Position numbers and translations under genes: made by a program
The notes under the pieces: generated by a model
The model's input: only the letters and a program-made list of their open reading frames with translations
Database searches by the model: none
What the model was told of the DNA's origin: nothing
Shown: piece by piece, positions 1-8,009 of the stretch
Layout: each line of letters begins with the position of its first letter
Numbering within the stretch: position 1 is the first letter of the stretch
Origin: Hoylesella saccharolytica JCM 17484
Lineage (GTDB): Bacteria; Bacteroidota; Bacteroidia; Bacteroidales; Bacteroidaceae
Assembly: GCF_000614205.1 (NCBI RefSeq)
Contig: NZ_BAKN01000004.1
Location: 1 to 64,000, forward strand
DNA: 64,000 nucleotides
Direction of reading: 5' to 3'

Positions 1-187
1 GCTGAACAAATTTGCACACAAAATTGCTTGCCGACAATCCGCTGAACAAATTTCGTACACAAAATTGCTCGCCGACAATCCGCTGAACAAAAATCGCACA
101 CAAAATTGCTTGCCGACAACCCGCTGAACAAATTTTGCACACGAAATTGCTTGCCGACAACCCGCTGAACAAAAAACGCACACAAGA
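1..187. repeat. Tandem array, ~41-bp unit, five copies
   Basis: Units beginning GCTGAACAAA start at 1, 41, 82, 123 and 164, so the period is 40-41 bp. Each unit carries a variable stretch after GCTGAACAAA, then CACACAAAATTGCTTGCC and GACAA(T/C)CC. The fifth unit is cut short after its CACACAA segment. The unit contains an imperfect inverted repeat (CAAATTTG / CAAAATTG). The array touches the window edge and may extend further left. No open reading frame runs through it. Confidence 0.9.
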
Positions 188-245
188 CAAGACCTCTACA
201 TTGAAAATGAAACACTTATTTTATAATTAATTAAATAGTAATATC

Positions 246-395
246 ATGGTAGCTAAAAATCAATTACCAAAATTCGTTCGCATTCAGACCATTTATCTGG
301 GTGCTCACAGCAATGCCACGCACACGTTGTTTCACAACAATCAGTACGACCTCGTGGCGAAGGTAGAACAAACCAAGCTCAACATCCCCGCTTAA
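246..395 (+). CDS. Small hypothetical protein, 49 aa
   Basis: An ATG at 246 opens a 49-residue frame beginning MVAKNQLPKF and ending TKLNIPA. It is basic to neutral, with no signal peptide, membrane segment or motif that I recognise. The stop codon lies where a ~290-bp repeated intergenic element begins, and the upstream side is a 41-bp tandem array. The frame may therefore be a short real gene caught between repeats, the remnant of a longer gene cut by the element, or chance. There is no convincing Shine-Dalgarno, but many Bacteroidales genes lack one. Support is only the clean frame and protein-like composition, so this is tentative. Confidence 0.3.
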   Translation: MVAKNQLPKFVRIQTIYLGAHSNATHTLFHNNQYDLVAKVEQTKLNIPA

Positions 396-680
396 CCTCC
401 CCCGGGATAAAGGTGAAAAGGTGAAAAGGTGAAAGGGTGAAAAAGTGAAAAGGTGAAAAAGTGAAAAAGTGAAAAAGTGAAAAGGGTGAAAGGATACAGA
501 GGTCATATAAAGAGCAAAAGACAAGTAATACAGTATATCTATCCCTTTATTGGCACAGGTTGAGTTTCTCCTTTAAAATTATTGAGTGCTCTCTTGCTAT
601 AAACTTCGGGTGACTATGCAGCACACCTCTCCCCTTCAAAAGGGGAGAAAAAGAGAGGGGATTACTTATACCGAACTGGT
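391..680 (+). repeat. Dispersed intergenic element, copy A
   Basis: This stretch matches the reverse complement of 21490-21800 almost along its length. In order it carries AACCTCCCCCGG, ATAAAGGTG with an 8-bp minisatellite, AAAGGAT(A/G)CAGA, TATATAAAGAGCAAAA-like sequence, CCCTTTATTGG, ATTGAGTGCTCTCTTG, a TGACTATGCAGCACACCTCTCCCC hairpin region (quoted in two parts: TGACTATGCAGC, ACACCTCTCCCC) and AGAGAGGGGATTACTTATA. No coding frame is shared by the two copies and no terminal inverted repeats or target duplications are evident. It looks like a non-coding repeated element of unknown mobility. Confidence 0.75.
411..497 (+). repeat. 8-bp minisatellite (GGTGAAAA-type)
   Basis: About ten imperfect copies of an 8-bp unit, AGGTGAAA / AAGTGAAA / GGGTGAAA, lie inside the dispersed element. 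The second copy of the element has only about four units (reverse strand, 21744-21781), so the repeat number differs between copies. A minus-strand open frame over this stretch is a low-complexity by-product (Phe/His/Ser/Thr-rich) and not a gene. Confidence 0.85.
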
Positions 681-852
681 GTAATATAATGCATCCTGCT
701 GATGGATAATAAAGGTGAAAATGGCTAAAGAAGAGGGGAATTTTGTGGGGAAACGTGAGCTTATTTGTGCAAAACAGAACTTCTATATCATCTCTCTTTC
801 TAACTTATAGATATGTTTAACAATTTGTTTTAATCATTAATTTAAAAGGCTT

Positions 853-1287
853 ATGGCTGTATTTTTGTCGCTGTACCAAGACTAATGTAAGGACAGCAGG
901 TTTAACGGAAAGTGGTATGCCCGTGCAAAGACTATCGGAACAAAAGATTTGATGGACATTGCAGAGCTTGTTCAGCGTAATTCGAGTATGAAACGCGGTG
1001 ATGTGGTGGCAGTGCTTTTGGAGGCTTCGGAGGTAATTGGCGATATGTTGGCAGACGGTTATCGGGTAAAGCTCAACGGTTTGGGTGTTTTTAAAGTGGG
1101 CGTGTCTACCGTTGCCGCCCCAACGGAGAAAGATTTCGACATTGCAAAGCATGTAAAGAGCAGTCGTATTATATTTCAGGCAGAAACCGAAAGAGAAGGG
1201 CCGCACGGCACACGCAGTAGGGTTCTTGCAAATAAGCTGGAGTTTAAGAAAATTGCAACGCTACTTGAAAAGGGACAGAAGCCGTAA
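853..1287 (+). pseudogene. HU-family DNA-binding protein with in-frame stop
   Basis: Reading from ATG 853 gives MAVFLSLYQD, a TAA stop at 883-885, then, in the same frame, KWYARAKTIGTKDLMDIAEL and a complete HU-like body (VQRNSSMKRGDVVAVL, VKLNGLGVFKVG) to the stop at 1287. This matches Bacteroidales HU-like proteins of the MAVFYxLYQDNRKNS type, so the TAA replaces a codon in the N-terminal arm. About 112 residues remain readable from TTG 949 or ATG 952, keeping most of the fold but losing the first strand. It could be a recently inactivated gene, a protein restarted at 949/952, or a base-call error. Unlike the other breaks in this window, no frame change is needed. HU proteins bend and compact DNA. 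Confidence 0.7.
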
Positions 1288-1755
1288 AAGGGTGATTAAT
1301 AAAGGGATAAGGTAGTAAGATAACGCCAACTCTGTGGTAAGAAAATGATGAGCGTAGCATTTGATTATTTGTCTCCAAATGCATATTTTCTGACGTGTGG
1401 GGAAGCATAAACCGTGCCTCTGCCCTACTAAAATTATGAAATGTGAATTATTATTTATATCTTTGAACTCGATGATAAACAAAGTATATATAATAAGGTA
1501 TAGGCGGAATGCAGAGAAGTTTTGATTTTTCTGCATCTTTTAATGCTTCAAATTTCCTCAGAATTCTTGTGCAGCCCCTTTGCATTTAGACTGATAACTA
1601 ATTATGATAATAAAAACAAAGATATGCCAAATCAATAATCATACATAAAAACAAAATGGATATTGGCTCCCCACCGATATTCGATAGATATTCAACAATT
1701 CAGTGTAACAGAGACATGTAACGGGGGCATGTTTACCAAACAAACATTAAAAACA
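1288..1755. other. Gene-free interval upstream of the BspA-like gene
   Basis: About 470 bp of AT-rich sequence with no supported gene. An ATG-less extension of the next frame to 1663 is not signal-peptide-like, so it is treated as leader. I see no repeat array or clear terminator here. Confidence 0.5.
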
Positions 1756-3182
1756 ATGGTTAAGAAAATTTTCACTTTTATTGTGTTGTGTGTAGTGTTG
1801 GAATTTCCTATGCAGGTATTTGCGCAGACCATATACACCTACACCGATGCGGCAGGTATTACTTGGAGTTATAAACTTAATGGCACAAATGCTACACTTT
1901 CCAGACCTGCCAATGAATGGGTAAATGGCGTCCCTCAACCCCTTATGGATGGAGTGATGGATCAGAAAGATATCAAGGAACAGCGACCGGTGTTATAACA
2001 ATTCCTGCAACAGTGAGCGACGGAGCAAACACTTATCCTGTTGTGGATATTGAAGACCGCGTTTTTATGGATAACGGTGCCAAAGGTTTTGTTTTTGCAC
2101 CAACGACAACACTCACAACATTGGGTCAACGTTTGTGGCAAACTTATTTTCAAACTGATATGCAATTCTTGGATATGACAGGAATTAATTCTTCAGTGAC
2201 ATATCCTAAGCAATATTACACAGGGACCCCTTACCCAATTGGGCGCAATGTTGTTGGTGGAGCTTTTTACCGAATAGCTGCCAGTATATTGGTGTATCTA
2301 CCCAACGGAACAAGCAGAAGCCTGTTCACAACGCAAATGTCTACCACTGCTGCATCAGGAGAAGAAACCATCGATATTAATTTTATCATTGACGGCGTGT
2401 GCAGCTATTTTAAAGTGTACGACCAAAATATCAGTGATTTGGGATATATGTTTTATAAAACCAAAACCCACTCGGTTTATGTTCCCCATGCTTTTACTGC
2501 AGTAAAAGCAGAGTACGACCGTGTATTTAGTAACATCGCAGGTAAATCTGTGAGCACACTCTACTTGCCTTATCCTACCGATTTGCCTACCGGAATGCAA
2601 GCTTATCGGCTTATTCGAAAAGGAACTGATGAAAACGGAGACAATGCCTTTTGCTTCTCTCCCATTCCTTTAGGTACGCGCCTTCAAGCCAACCATCCTT
2701 ACTTGGTTCGTATTACCGACGGTCAGACGCATAAGTTGCCAGTAATGCATAACGTGCAAGTGCCGGCTACACCTGCCATTACTACTACAGCTCAAACAAC
2801 TGCTGATGGTAACTGGGCTTTCTACGGAACAACAGAAACCATCAACAATGCTGCCGCAACAGCCATGAACGCTTACTATCTCAACGGCAACAAATGGTGG
2901 GCAGTGCAAAACGGAGTTGAAAACGACTATATCGCGGCTTATCGTTGTTTCGTTTCCAGTCCGACAGGCGCTACGCCTGCCAAGAGTTTCTTCATGGTTA
3001 TTGAAGACGAAAATGTTACACCCACCGACATTCGCCGTCTTGAACGCGATACAGAGAAAGACCTGAAGAGTGGTCGTCACACGTTCTATTCCATTGATGG
3101 CAAGCAGATAGGCAACGATTACGATGCTCTTACGCGCGGACAAATCTATGTGGTGAACGGTAAGAAGTTTTATAAATTCTAA
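1756..3182 (+). CDS. BspA-like leucine-rich-repeat surface protein (frame break)
   Basis: Two frames join into one ~475-residue protein. The first (from ATG 1756) has a signal peptide, MVKKIFTFIVLCVVLEF ending at VFAQ, then IYTYTDAAGITWSYKLN. The second continues from about 1917 with KWRPSTPYGWSDGSERYQG, then GVITIPATVSDG...YPVVDIEDRVF, the pattern of BspA-type leucine-rich repeats (ITIPxxV, then V..I...aF). The C-terminal ~50 residues (YSIDGKQIG, GQIYVVNGKKFYKF) resemble the end domain of many Prevotella secreted proteins. Restoring one G in the GGG run at 1919-1921 (reading GAA TGG GGT AAA) makes the frame continuous. BspA-like proteins are surface adhesins in oral Bacteroidetes, so a role in binding is inferred only. 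Few LRR units are present, so it may be a divergent member. Confidence 0.65.
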
Positions 3183-3198
3183 CGTGGGAGGAACAATA

Positions 3199-3408
3199 AT
3201 GAAGAAACAAGTATACATGTGCCCTATCATCAAAGTGTTAACGTTAAAATCAGAAGGTTTTATCTGTCTTTCCCTCCCTATTGGTCCCGGTCCGGGCCCC
3301 GGTGGTGGCGGACAGGCAAAAGGTGGTTTCTATGATGAGGAAGACGACGAAATAGAAAACGAAGATAATGGTTTGTGGAGTGGAAATTCCTCGCCGTGGG
3401 GCGATTGA
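3199..3408 (+). CDS. Small Gly/Pro-rich acidic protein, 69 aa
   Basis: ATG 3199 is preceded by a good Shine-Dalgarno (GGGAGGA, 3185-3191), so this start is preferred to the in-frame GTG 15 bp upstream. The product has three parts: a basic/hydrophobic N-terminus (MKKQVYMCPIIKVLTLKSEG), a short ICLSL segment followed by a Gly/Pro run (GPGPGPGGGG), and a strongly acidic tail (DEEDDEIENEDN). It begins 16 bp after the BspA-like gene and ends before a strong terminator, so the two are probably cotranscribed. Short proteins of this shape recur beside secreted-protein genes in Prevotella as far as I recall; the function is unknown to me. It has no classical signal peptidase site. Confidence 0.6.
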   Translation: MKKQVYMCPIIKVLTLKSEGFICLSLPIGPGPGPGGGGQAKGGFYDEEDDEIENEDNGLWSGNSSPWGD

Positions 3409-3493
3409 ACCTCCTGCAACCATTCGATGGAGGCTCAGTGATTTGCCAATTAAGGTTTAGCGGCTTGTTTACTGAACTTCAGGCTATCTTTAA

Positions 3494-3530
3494 AAAAGGC
3501 TCAGTTGATATTCAACTGAGCCTTTTAATT
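3494..3530. terminator. Strong intrinsic terminator after the BspA-like operon
   Basis: A perfect 15-bp stem (AAAAGGCTCAGTTGA, 3494-3508, with its complement at 3512-3526) and a 3-base loop, with A-rich and T-rich flanks on either side. It lies between the plus-strand small gene and the 3' end of the minus-strand rha operon and could act in both directions. Confidence 0.9.
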
Positions 3531-3653
3531 TATTAAGCTTACTCTTGTATGATAAAATATCTTCTACATCCCCCTCTCATCTTGCAAATGGTAACGATGA
3601 AAGTGTGAAGGGTAAAAATACTTCTTACAGCCTTGCGTACTTGATTCCTCTTA

Positions 3654-4667
3654 CTATTTACTCAGTAACTGCGGAAGGAAAGAGGAGAAGATGAGGATGA
3701 TAAGCCCGATAACCAATACAATGATGGTTTTGCGCGAACAACCTTTCCACTCTTTAAGCAGGATGCCCCAGACGTTCGAGAAGGTAACGTTGAGCGCCAT
3801 AAGGATGCAGAAAGCAAAAGTGAGCAGCGTGGGCGAACTTTCTAAGAAGCCTTTGCCCAGCGCAAGACCAAAGAACTGGCTGTACCAAAGGGCTCCGGCA
3901 AGCAGGCAGAACAAAAGATTGTTGACCCATACGTTGAGGCGGCGATAGTCGCTAAATGTTTTGTTGCGAGCATTGCAAAACAAACAGTAGGCTGCGTTGG
4001 TGATAAAACCGCCAACGGTGACGAGCAGCGTGGCCGGAAGTGTGGCAAACATCGGGTCGACACCCGCAAAACGTATGCTCGAACCTTGTTCTAAACCGAT
4101 GTTGAAACAAGCGCTCATCAGTCCGGCGGTAAGCGCAACGAGCACGCCTTTGGTAAAGTTGAAGTCTTTTACGGCGGCTTTTTTCTGTTCTTCGCTCAGC
4201 ATCGAGGCTTTCATGTTTCCTGCAACGCCAATGACAGAGATGCCCACGAGGGTTACAATCACGCCAATGATGATGGGTTGGGTGATGCGTTCGGTGTGCC
4301 CGGTAAAGATGGGGGCAAGCACTGTACCCATTGCGGCGCATATACCCAATGCCACCGACTGTCCGAGGGCTACGCCGAGGTAGCGCATCGAAAGTCCGAA
4401 GGTGAGCCCGCCAATACCCCAAAGGGCTCCATAAAAGATGGTCAGCAGGGTTTCGCGCGGCTGATTGGCAAAGAGTTCGTACAGCTGATGGCCTGCCGGA
4501 ACGGCCAGTAATGCACCGAGCAACGGCAGCAAAAGCCATGCAAAGAGCCCCTGCACGAGCCAATAGCTTTCCCAACTCCAATTTTTTACTTTGTTGATGG
4601 GCACGTAACTGCTGGCCTGGCAGAAGGCGCCGATGGCGATGATGAGCAGACCGATGATGATTGTCAT
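3654..4667 (-). CDS. rhaT: L-rhamnose/H+ symporter
   Basis: A 337-residue inner-membrane protein with about ten hydrophobic segments, starting MTIIIGLLIIAIGAFCQASS with the first helix at the extreme N-terminus. The sequence SSYVPINKVKNWSWESYW and the later GLMSACFNIGLEQG are typical of RhaT-family permeases, which import L-rhamnose with a proton. It starts 3 bp after the rhamnose isomerase gene, so it is the last gene of a rhaB-rhaA-rhaT transcript. Length matches the family (~340 aa). The neighbours make the substrate assignment firm. Confidence 0.93.
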   Translation of the reverse strand: MTIIIGLLIIAIGAFCQASSYVPINKVKNWSWESYWLVQGLFAWLLLPLLGALLAVPAGHQLYELFANQPRETLLTIFYGALWGIGGLTFGLSMRYLGVALGQSVALGICAAMGTVLAPIFTGHTERITQPIIIGVIVTLVGISVIGVAGNMKASMLSEEQKKAAVKDFNFTKGVLVALTAGLMSACFNIGLEQGSSIRFAGVDPMFATLPATLLVTVGGFITNAAYCLFCNARNKTFSDYRRLNVWVNNLLFCLLAGALWYSQFFGLALGKGFLESSPTLLTFAFCILMALNVTFSNVWGILLKEWKGCSRKTIIVLVIGLIILIFSSFLPQLLSK

Positions 4668-4670
4668 AAC

Positions 4671-5924
4671 TTATGCGCGTTTTAGGAGCACGTCTTGCTC
4701 GTATTGGTGAATGTCGGCAATGAAGTCTTCGCCTACGGGAACGCCTGCACGGCGGCAGAACTCGTCGTAAACGGCTCCCCATGGCATGTTCTTATCCTCT
4801 TCGAGCTGCGCCAATCGTTCGAACAAGCGTCCTTCGTCTTCGTATTTACGCAGCAAAGCAACGGGCTCGAGCAGACCTTGTAAGAGGCATTTCTGTGTGG
4901 CACGGGCACCTACAACGTATGCGCCGATGCGGTTGATAGAGGCATCGAAGTAGTCGAGACCGATATGTGTGCGGTTCAATCCGTCGGCTCTGACCAGCTC
5001 GCGGAACAGGTCTAACGTGTCGTCGTTTACGATGGTGACGTGGTCGGAGTCCCAACGCACGGGGCGACTGACGTGCAACATCAGTTCAGGAACAAACAGC
5101 AGTAGGGCACTAATTTTGTCGGCCACACTCTCAGTGGGTACAAAATGACCTGTGTCGAGGGTACAAATAACATTGTTTTTGGCGCAATAGCCCAGATAAA
5201 AATCATAAGAGCCTACGGTGTAACTTTCGAGCCCGATACCGAAAAGTTTGGCTTCCAAACAATCTTTCATGTGCGTGCGTTTGTCGGCAAGTATCTCGTC
5301 AAGCGACTTTTGCAACAATTGGCGATAGCGCAGCTTTTCTACCGTTTGGTCTTTGCTGCCATCGTGAATCCAGATGTTCATGATACAAGGGTCTTGTTGT
5401 GCACGTCCCATATCGTCGGCAATCTGTCTTGCGCGCTTGGTATGTTCTATCCAGAAACGTCGAATACCTTCGTCGGGGTTGGCCAGTGACAGGTTTCCGC
5501 TCTTGGGATGCGAGAAACTGGTCGAGTTGAAATCCAGTTTGAAGTTGTGCTCTTTGGCCCATTGTATCCAGCCTTCAAAGTGTTTTGTCTCGATTTCATC
5601 GCGATCTACCTTCTTTCCGCCAAATTCTCCGTACGAGGCATGCAGGTTCAAGCGATGGTTTCCGGCGATGTACGATTTCGCTTTGAGAATGTCGGCTCGC
5701 AGTTCGTCGATGTTTCGCGCTTTTCCCGGAAAGTTACCGGTAGCTTGAATACCGCCGGTCAGCTCGCCTGCGTTTTCAAATCCTGATACGTCATCAGCCT
5801 GCCAGCAGTGCAAACTCAATTGCGTGTGCATCAGCTTTTCGATTGCTTTTTCTGTGTCTACGCCAATTGCGGCATAACGTTCTTTGGCTATTGCATAAGC
5901 CTTTTCTACTAATTCGGTTTTCAT
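4671..5924 (-). CDS. rhaA: L-rhamnose isomerase
   Basis: A 417-residue cytosolic enzyme that converts L-rhamnose to L-rhamnulose, the usual RhaA length. Visible family features are SLHCWQADDVSGFEN near the N-terminus, NLHASYGEFGGKKVDRD in the first third, and the metal-binding region DTGHFVPTESVADK followed by HVSRPVRWDSDHV, which supplies His/Asp ligands for the divalent metals. It sits between rhamnulokinase (71 bp upstream) and the permease (3 bp downstream), all on the minus strand. The start at 5924 agrees with the family N-terminus. Confidence 0.95.
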   Translation of the reverse strand: MKTELVEKAYAIAKERYAAIGVDTEKAIEKLMHTQLSLHCWQADDVSGFENAGELTGGIQATGNFPGKARNIDELRADILKAKSYIAGNHRLNLHASYGEFGGKKVDRDEIETKHFEGWIQWAKEHNFKLDFNSTSFSHPKSGNLSLANPDEGIRRFWIEHTKRARQIADDMGRAQQDPCIMNIWIHDGSKDQTVEKLRYRQLLQKSLDEILADKRTHMKDCLEAKLFGIGLESYTVGSYDFYLGYCAKNNVICTLDTGHFVPTESVADKISALLLFVPELMLHVSRPVRWDSDHVTIVNDDTLDLFRELVRADGLNRTHIGLDYFDASINRIGAYVVGARATQKCLLQGLLEPVALLRKYEDEGRLFERLAQLEEDKNMPWGAVYDEFCRRAGVPVGEDFIADIHQYEQDVLLKRA

Positions 5925-5995
5925 TTTTTCTCGATTTTAGATGTTGTATTCTTTTTAAGTATAATAAGGATAAAGGTTGGGTTTCTATAAAGTAT

Positions 5996-7471
5996 TTATT
6001 TTACGATTTCAAGATAGCGTTGGTAGGCATCGTCCCATTGTTGCCGGTCTTGCGGAATGAAATGCTGGGGTGTGAAACTCTTGGCTATCGATGCCCGCAT
6101 CTGTCGGATATCCTTCACTATTCCGGCCGCTTTGGCTTGTAGCATGATGTTTCCGATGGCGGTGGCCTCTTGCGGACCGGCATACACATCCACACCGATA
6201 GCGTTGGCGGTAAATTGGTTTAATAGCGCGTTTTGCGATCCTCCGCCAATAATATGCAGTGTGTCGATAGGGTAGGGTGCCAGCTCTTGTAGCCATCCAA
6301 ACACCTGTTTGTAACGCAGAGCGAGCGAGTCGAAGATACAGCGGAATAGTTGTGCGTAGCTTTCGGGAACGGGCTCGCTGTGTGCTTTGCAGTAATCTTG
6401 AATAGCATTTGTCATCGATTCGGGATTGGCGAATCGTGTATCATCCGGCATAATCAGACTTCTGAATGGCTCACAGGCCGTTGCTTCTTTCATTAACTCT
6501 GCGTGCGGACGACTTTTGGCCTCGTCCCATTCTTTGCGAACACGTTCGTATAGCCACATCCCACAGATGTTTTTGAGCAAGCGGGTTGTACCTTCTATAC
6601 CGCCTTCGTTCGTGAAGTTAAGTTCATACGAACGTTCATTAATTACCGGCTGTGGTGTTTCTATGCCCATTAGACTCCATGTGCCCGAACTGAGATAGGC
6701 AAAATGTGCGCTTATTGAAGGTACTGCCGCCACTGCACTTGCTGTATCGTGCCCCGCAACAGCTACTAGGGGGATGGCTCCCAGTCCTGTTATGCGTTGC
6801 ACTTGCTCGTTCAGTACCCCCACAACGTTACTCGGACGTATAGGCTTACCAAAATTATGAAGGTCTAATCCCACGCTTTTCAGTAGTTGTTTGTCAAGTT
6901 CTCCCGTTCGTGGATTCTGCATTTGCGAGGTCGAAGCTACCGTATATTCACACACTTTTTTACCTGTGAGCATATACGAAAGTGCATCTGGTATAAACAA
7001 AACTGTTTCGGCACATTGTAAGGCTGTGTTCCCGGCTTTCTTCATAGTATAAAGTTGGAACAGCGAGTTAAAGTTCATAAACTGAATACCGGTGATGTCG
7101 TACACCTCTTTCTTCCCGATGGCGCTTTTGAAATAATCGTCCATCGCACCCTCTGTATGGCTATCGCGGTAAGCCAATGGATTTCTCATCAGTTCGCCGT
7201 CATTACCAACGAATACAAAATCGCAGCCCCAGGTATCTATTCCGATGCTTTCAATCGGCAGGTTTCGTTGAGCCACGATTCTGAGACCTTTAATAATTTC
7301 ATTGTAAAGTGCGTAAATATCCCAATAGATATGGTCGCCTGTTTCTATCAACTCATTGTTAAAGCGAGTCAGTTCTTCAAGCACGATCTTTTCATCGGTT
7401 AGTGTTCCGATAATGGTACGTCCGCTTGTAGCACCGAGGTCAACAGCAAAGAAACATTTATCTTGTTTCAT
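5996..7471 (-). CDS. rhaB: Rhamnulokinase
   Basis: A 491-residue FGGY-family sugar kinase that phosphorylates L-rhamnulose. The N-terminal ATPase-fold motif FFAVDLGATSGRTIIG, the IDTWGCDFVFVG segment, SSGTWSLMGIETP and the C-terminal IIGGGSQNALLNQFTA plus GPQEATAIGN adenosine-binding region are all present. It is the first gene of the rhaBAT transcript. The aldolase that would complete the pathway (RhaD) is not in the window. A TAnnTTTG-type -7 box lies 25 bp upstream. No rhamnose-responsive AraC-type regulator is adjacent. Confidence 0.95.
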   Translation of the reverse strand: MKQDKCFFAVDLGATSGRTIIGTLTDEKIVLEELTRFNNELIETGDHIYWDIYALYNEIIKGLRIVAQRNLPIESIGIDTWGCDFVFVGNDGELMRNPLAYRDSHTEGAMDDYFKSAIGKKEVYDITGIQFMNFNSLFQLYTMKKAGNTALQCAETVLFIPDALSYMLTGKKVCEYTVASTSQMQNPRTGELDKQLLKSVGLDLHNFGKPIRPSNVVGVLNEQVQRITGLGAIPLVAVAGHDTASAVAAVPSISAHFAYLSSGTWSLMGIETPQPVINERSYELNFTNEGGIEGTTRLLKNICGMWLYERVRKEWDEAKSRPHAELMKEATACEPFRSLIMPDDTRFANPESMTNAIQDYCKAHSEPVPESYAQLFRCIFDSLALRYKQVFGWLQELAPYPIDTLHIIGGGSQNALLNQFTANAIGVDVYAGPQEATAIGNIMLQAKAAGIVKDIRQMRASIAKSFTPQHFIPQDRQQWDDAYQRYLEIVK

Positions 7472-7495
7472 AAATCATCGATTAGTAATTGCTCG

Positions 7496-7503
7496 CAAAG
7501 ATA
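7496..7503 (-). promoter_or_regulatory. Candidate -7 box for rhaBAT
   Basis: On the minus strand the sequence reads TATCTTTG, a match to the Bacteroidetes TAnnTTTG -7 element, 25 bp before the rhaB start. I did not find a clear TTTG -33 element, which would suit an activator-dependent promoter. Confidence 0.55.
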
Positions 7504-7904
7504 AAAGCTAATGATCCGCTTTGTCATAGTTATTTGATTTTTCATCTGAAAGATTTGATAGGGGATTAAGGGAAAGAATTATGGGTTATGAATTGATGGC
7601 TTGTGGGGTTGTTGATTCATTAAAGAGTTTATCAGATATCGTAAACCCTCACTATATCCATCTATATTCTCACTAGAATCTATTGGATATTGTTAATTAA
7701 ATCTGTGCATTCTTCTCCAAGTCCTAACATCATAAAAGTTTTTCAATCTTTGTTTATCTCCTTATAAAATTTATGGGCTTTTACCAAGAAGTTAAAAGTA
7801 GTAACCTAATTTTTTAAGCAGTCAAATCAAACTAAATTTCCCTTGTGAACAGCTTGTAAGTTGCATTAAGATGTGCAAATAGTAATTGATTTGCAAAAAA
7901 GTAT
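7504..7904. other. Gene-free divergent interval
   Basis: AT-rich sequence between the divergent rhaB and C10 protease genes. Apart from the promoter elements at its two ends I see no gene, array or hairpin. The LacI-type operator seen near the GH78 gene is not present here. Confidence 0.5.
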
Positions 7905-7912
7905 TAACTTTG
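7905..7912 (+). promoter_or_regulatory. Candidate -7 box for the C10 protease gene
   Basis: TAACTTTG matches the TAnnTTTG -7 consensus about 100 bp before the preferred start at 8010. A TTG at 7886-7888 is closer than the usual ~20 bp, so the -33 part is uncertain. Confidence 0.5.
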
Positions 7913-8009
7913 TACCAGTTTTCGAGAGTTATTGGATATCAAAAAATAAATTATCAGGATGATAGAAATGAAGTATTACACAAAAGAAATAAAGCAGAAA
8001 GCAGAAATA

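Noticed and set aside
1-187. CRISPR array or origin iterons
   Set aside because: The whole 41-bp unit repeats with no spacers, and there is no replication gene nearby. The iteron reading cannot be excluded beyond the window edge but has no support.
264-524. Minus-strand open frame of 86 codons rich in Phe/His/Ser/Thr
   Set aside because: It is the translation of the 8-bp minisatellite inside the dispersed element; the second copy does not keep the frame.
3952-4782. 276-codon minus-strand frame overlapping rhaT and rhaA
   Set aside because: Arg/His-rich product in an alternative frame of two well-supported genes.
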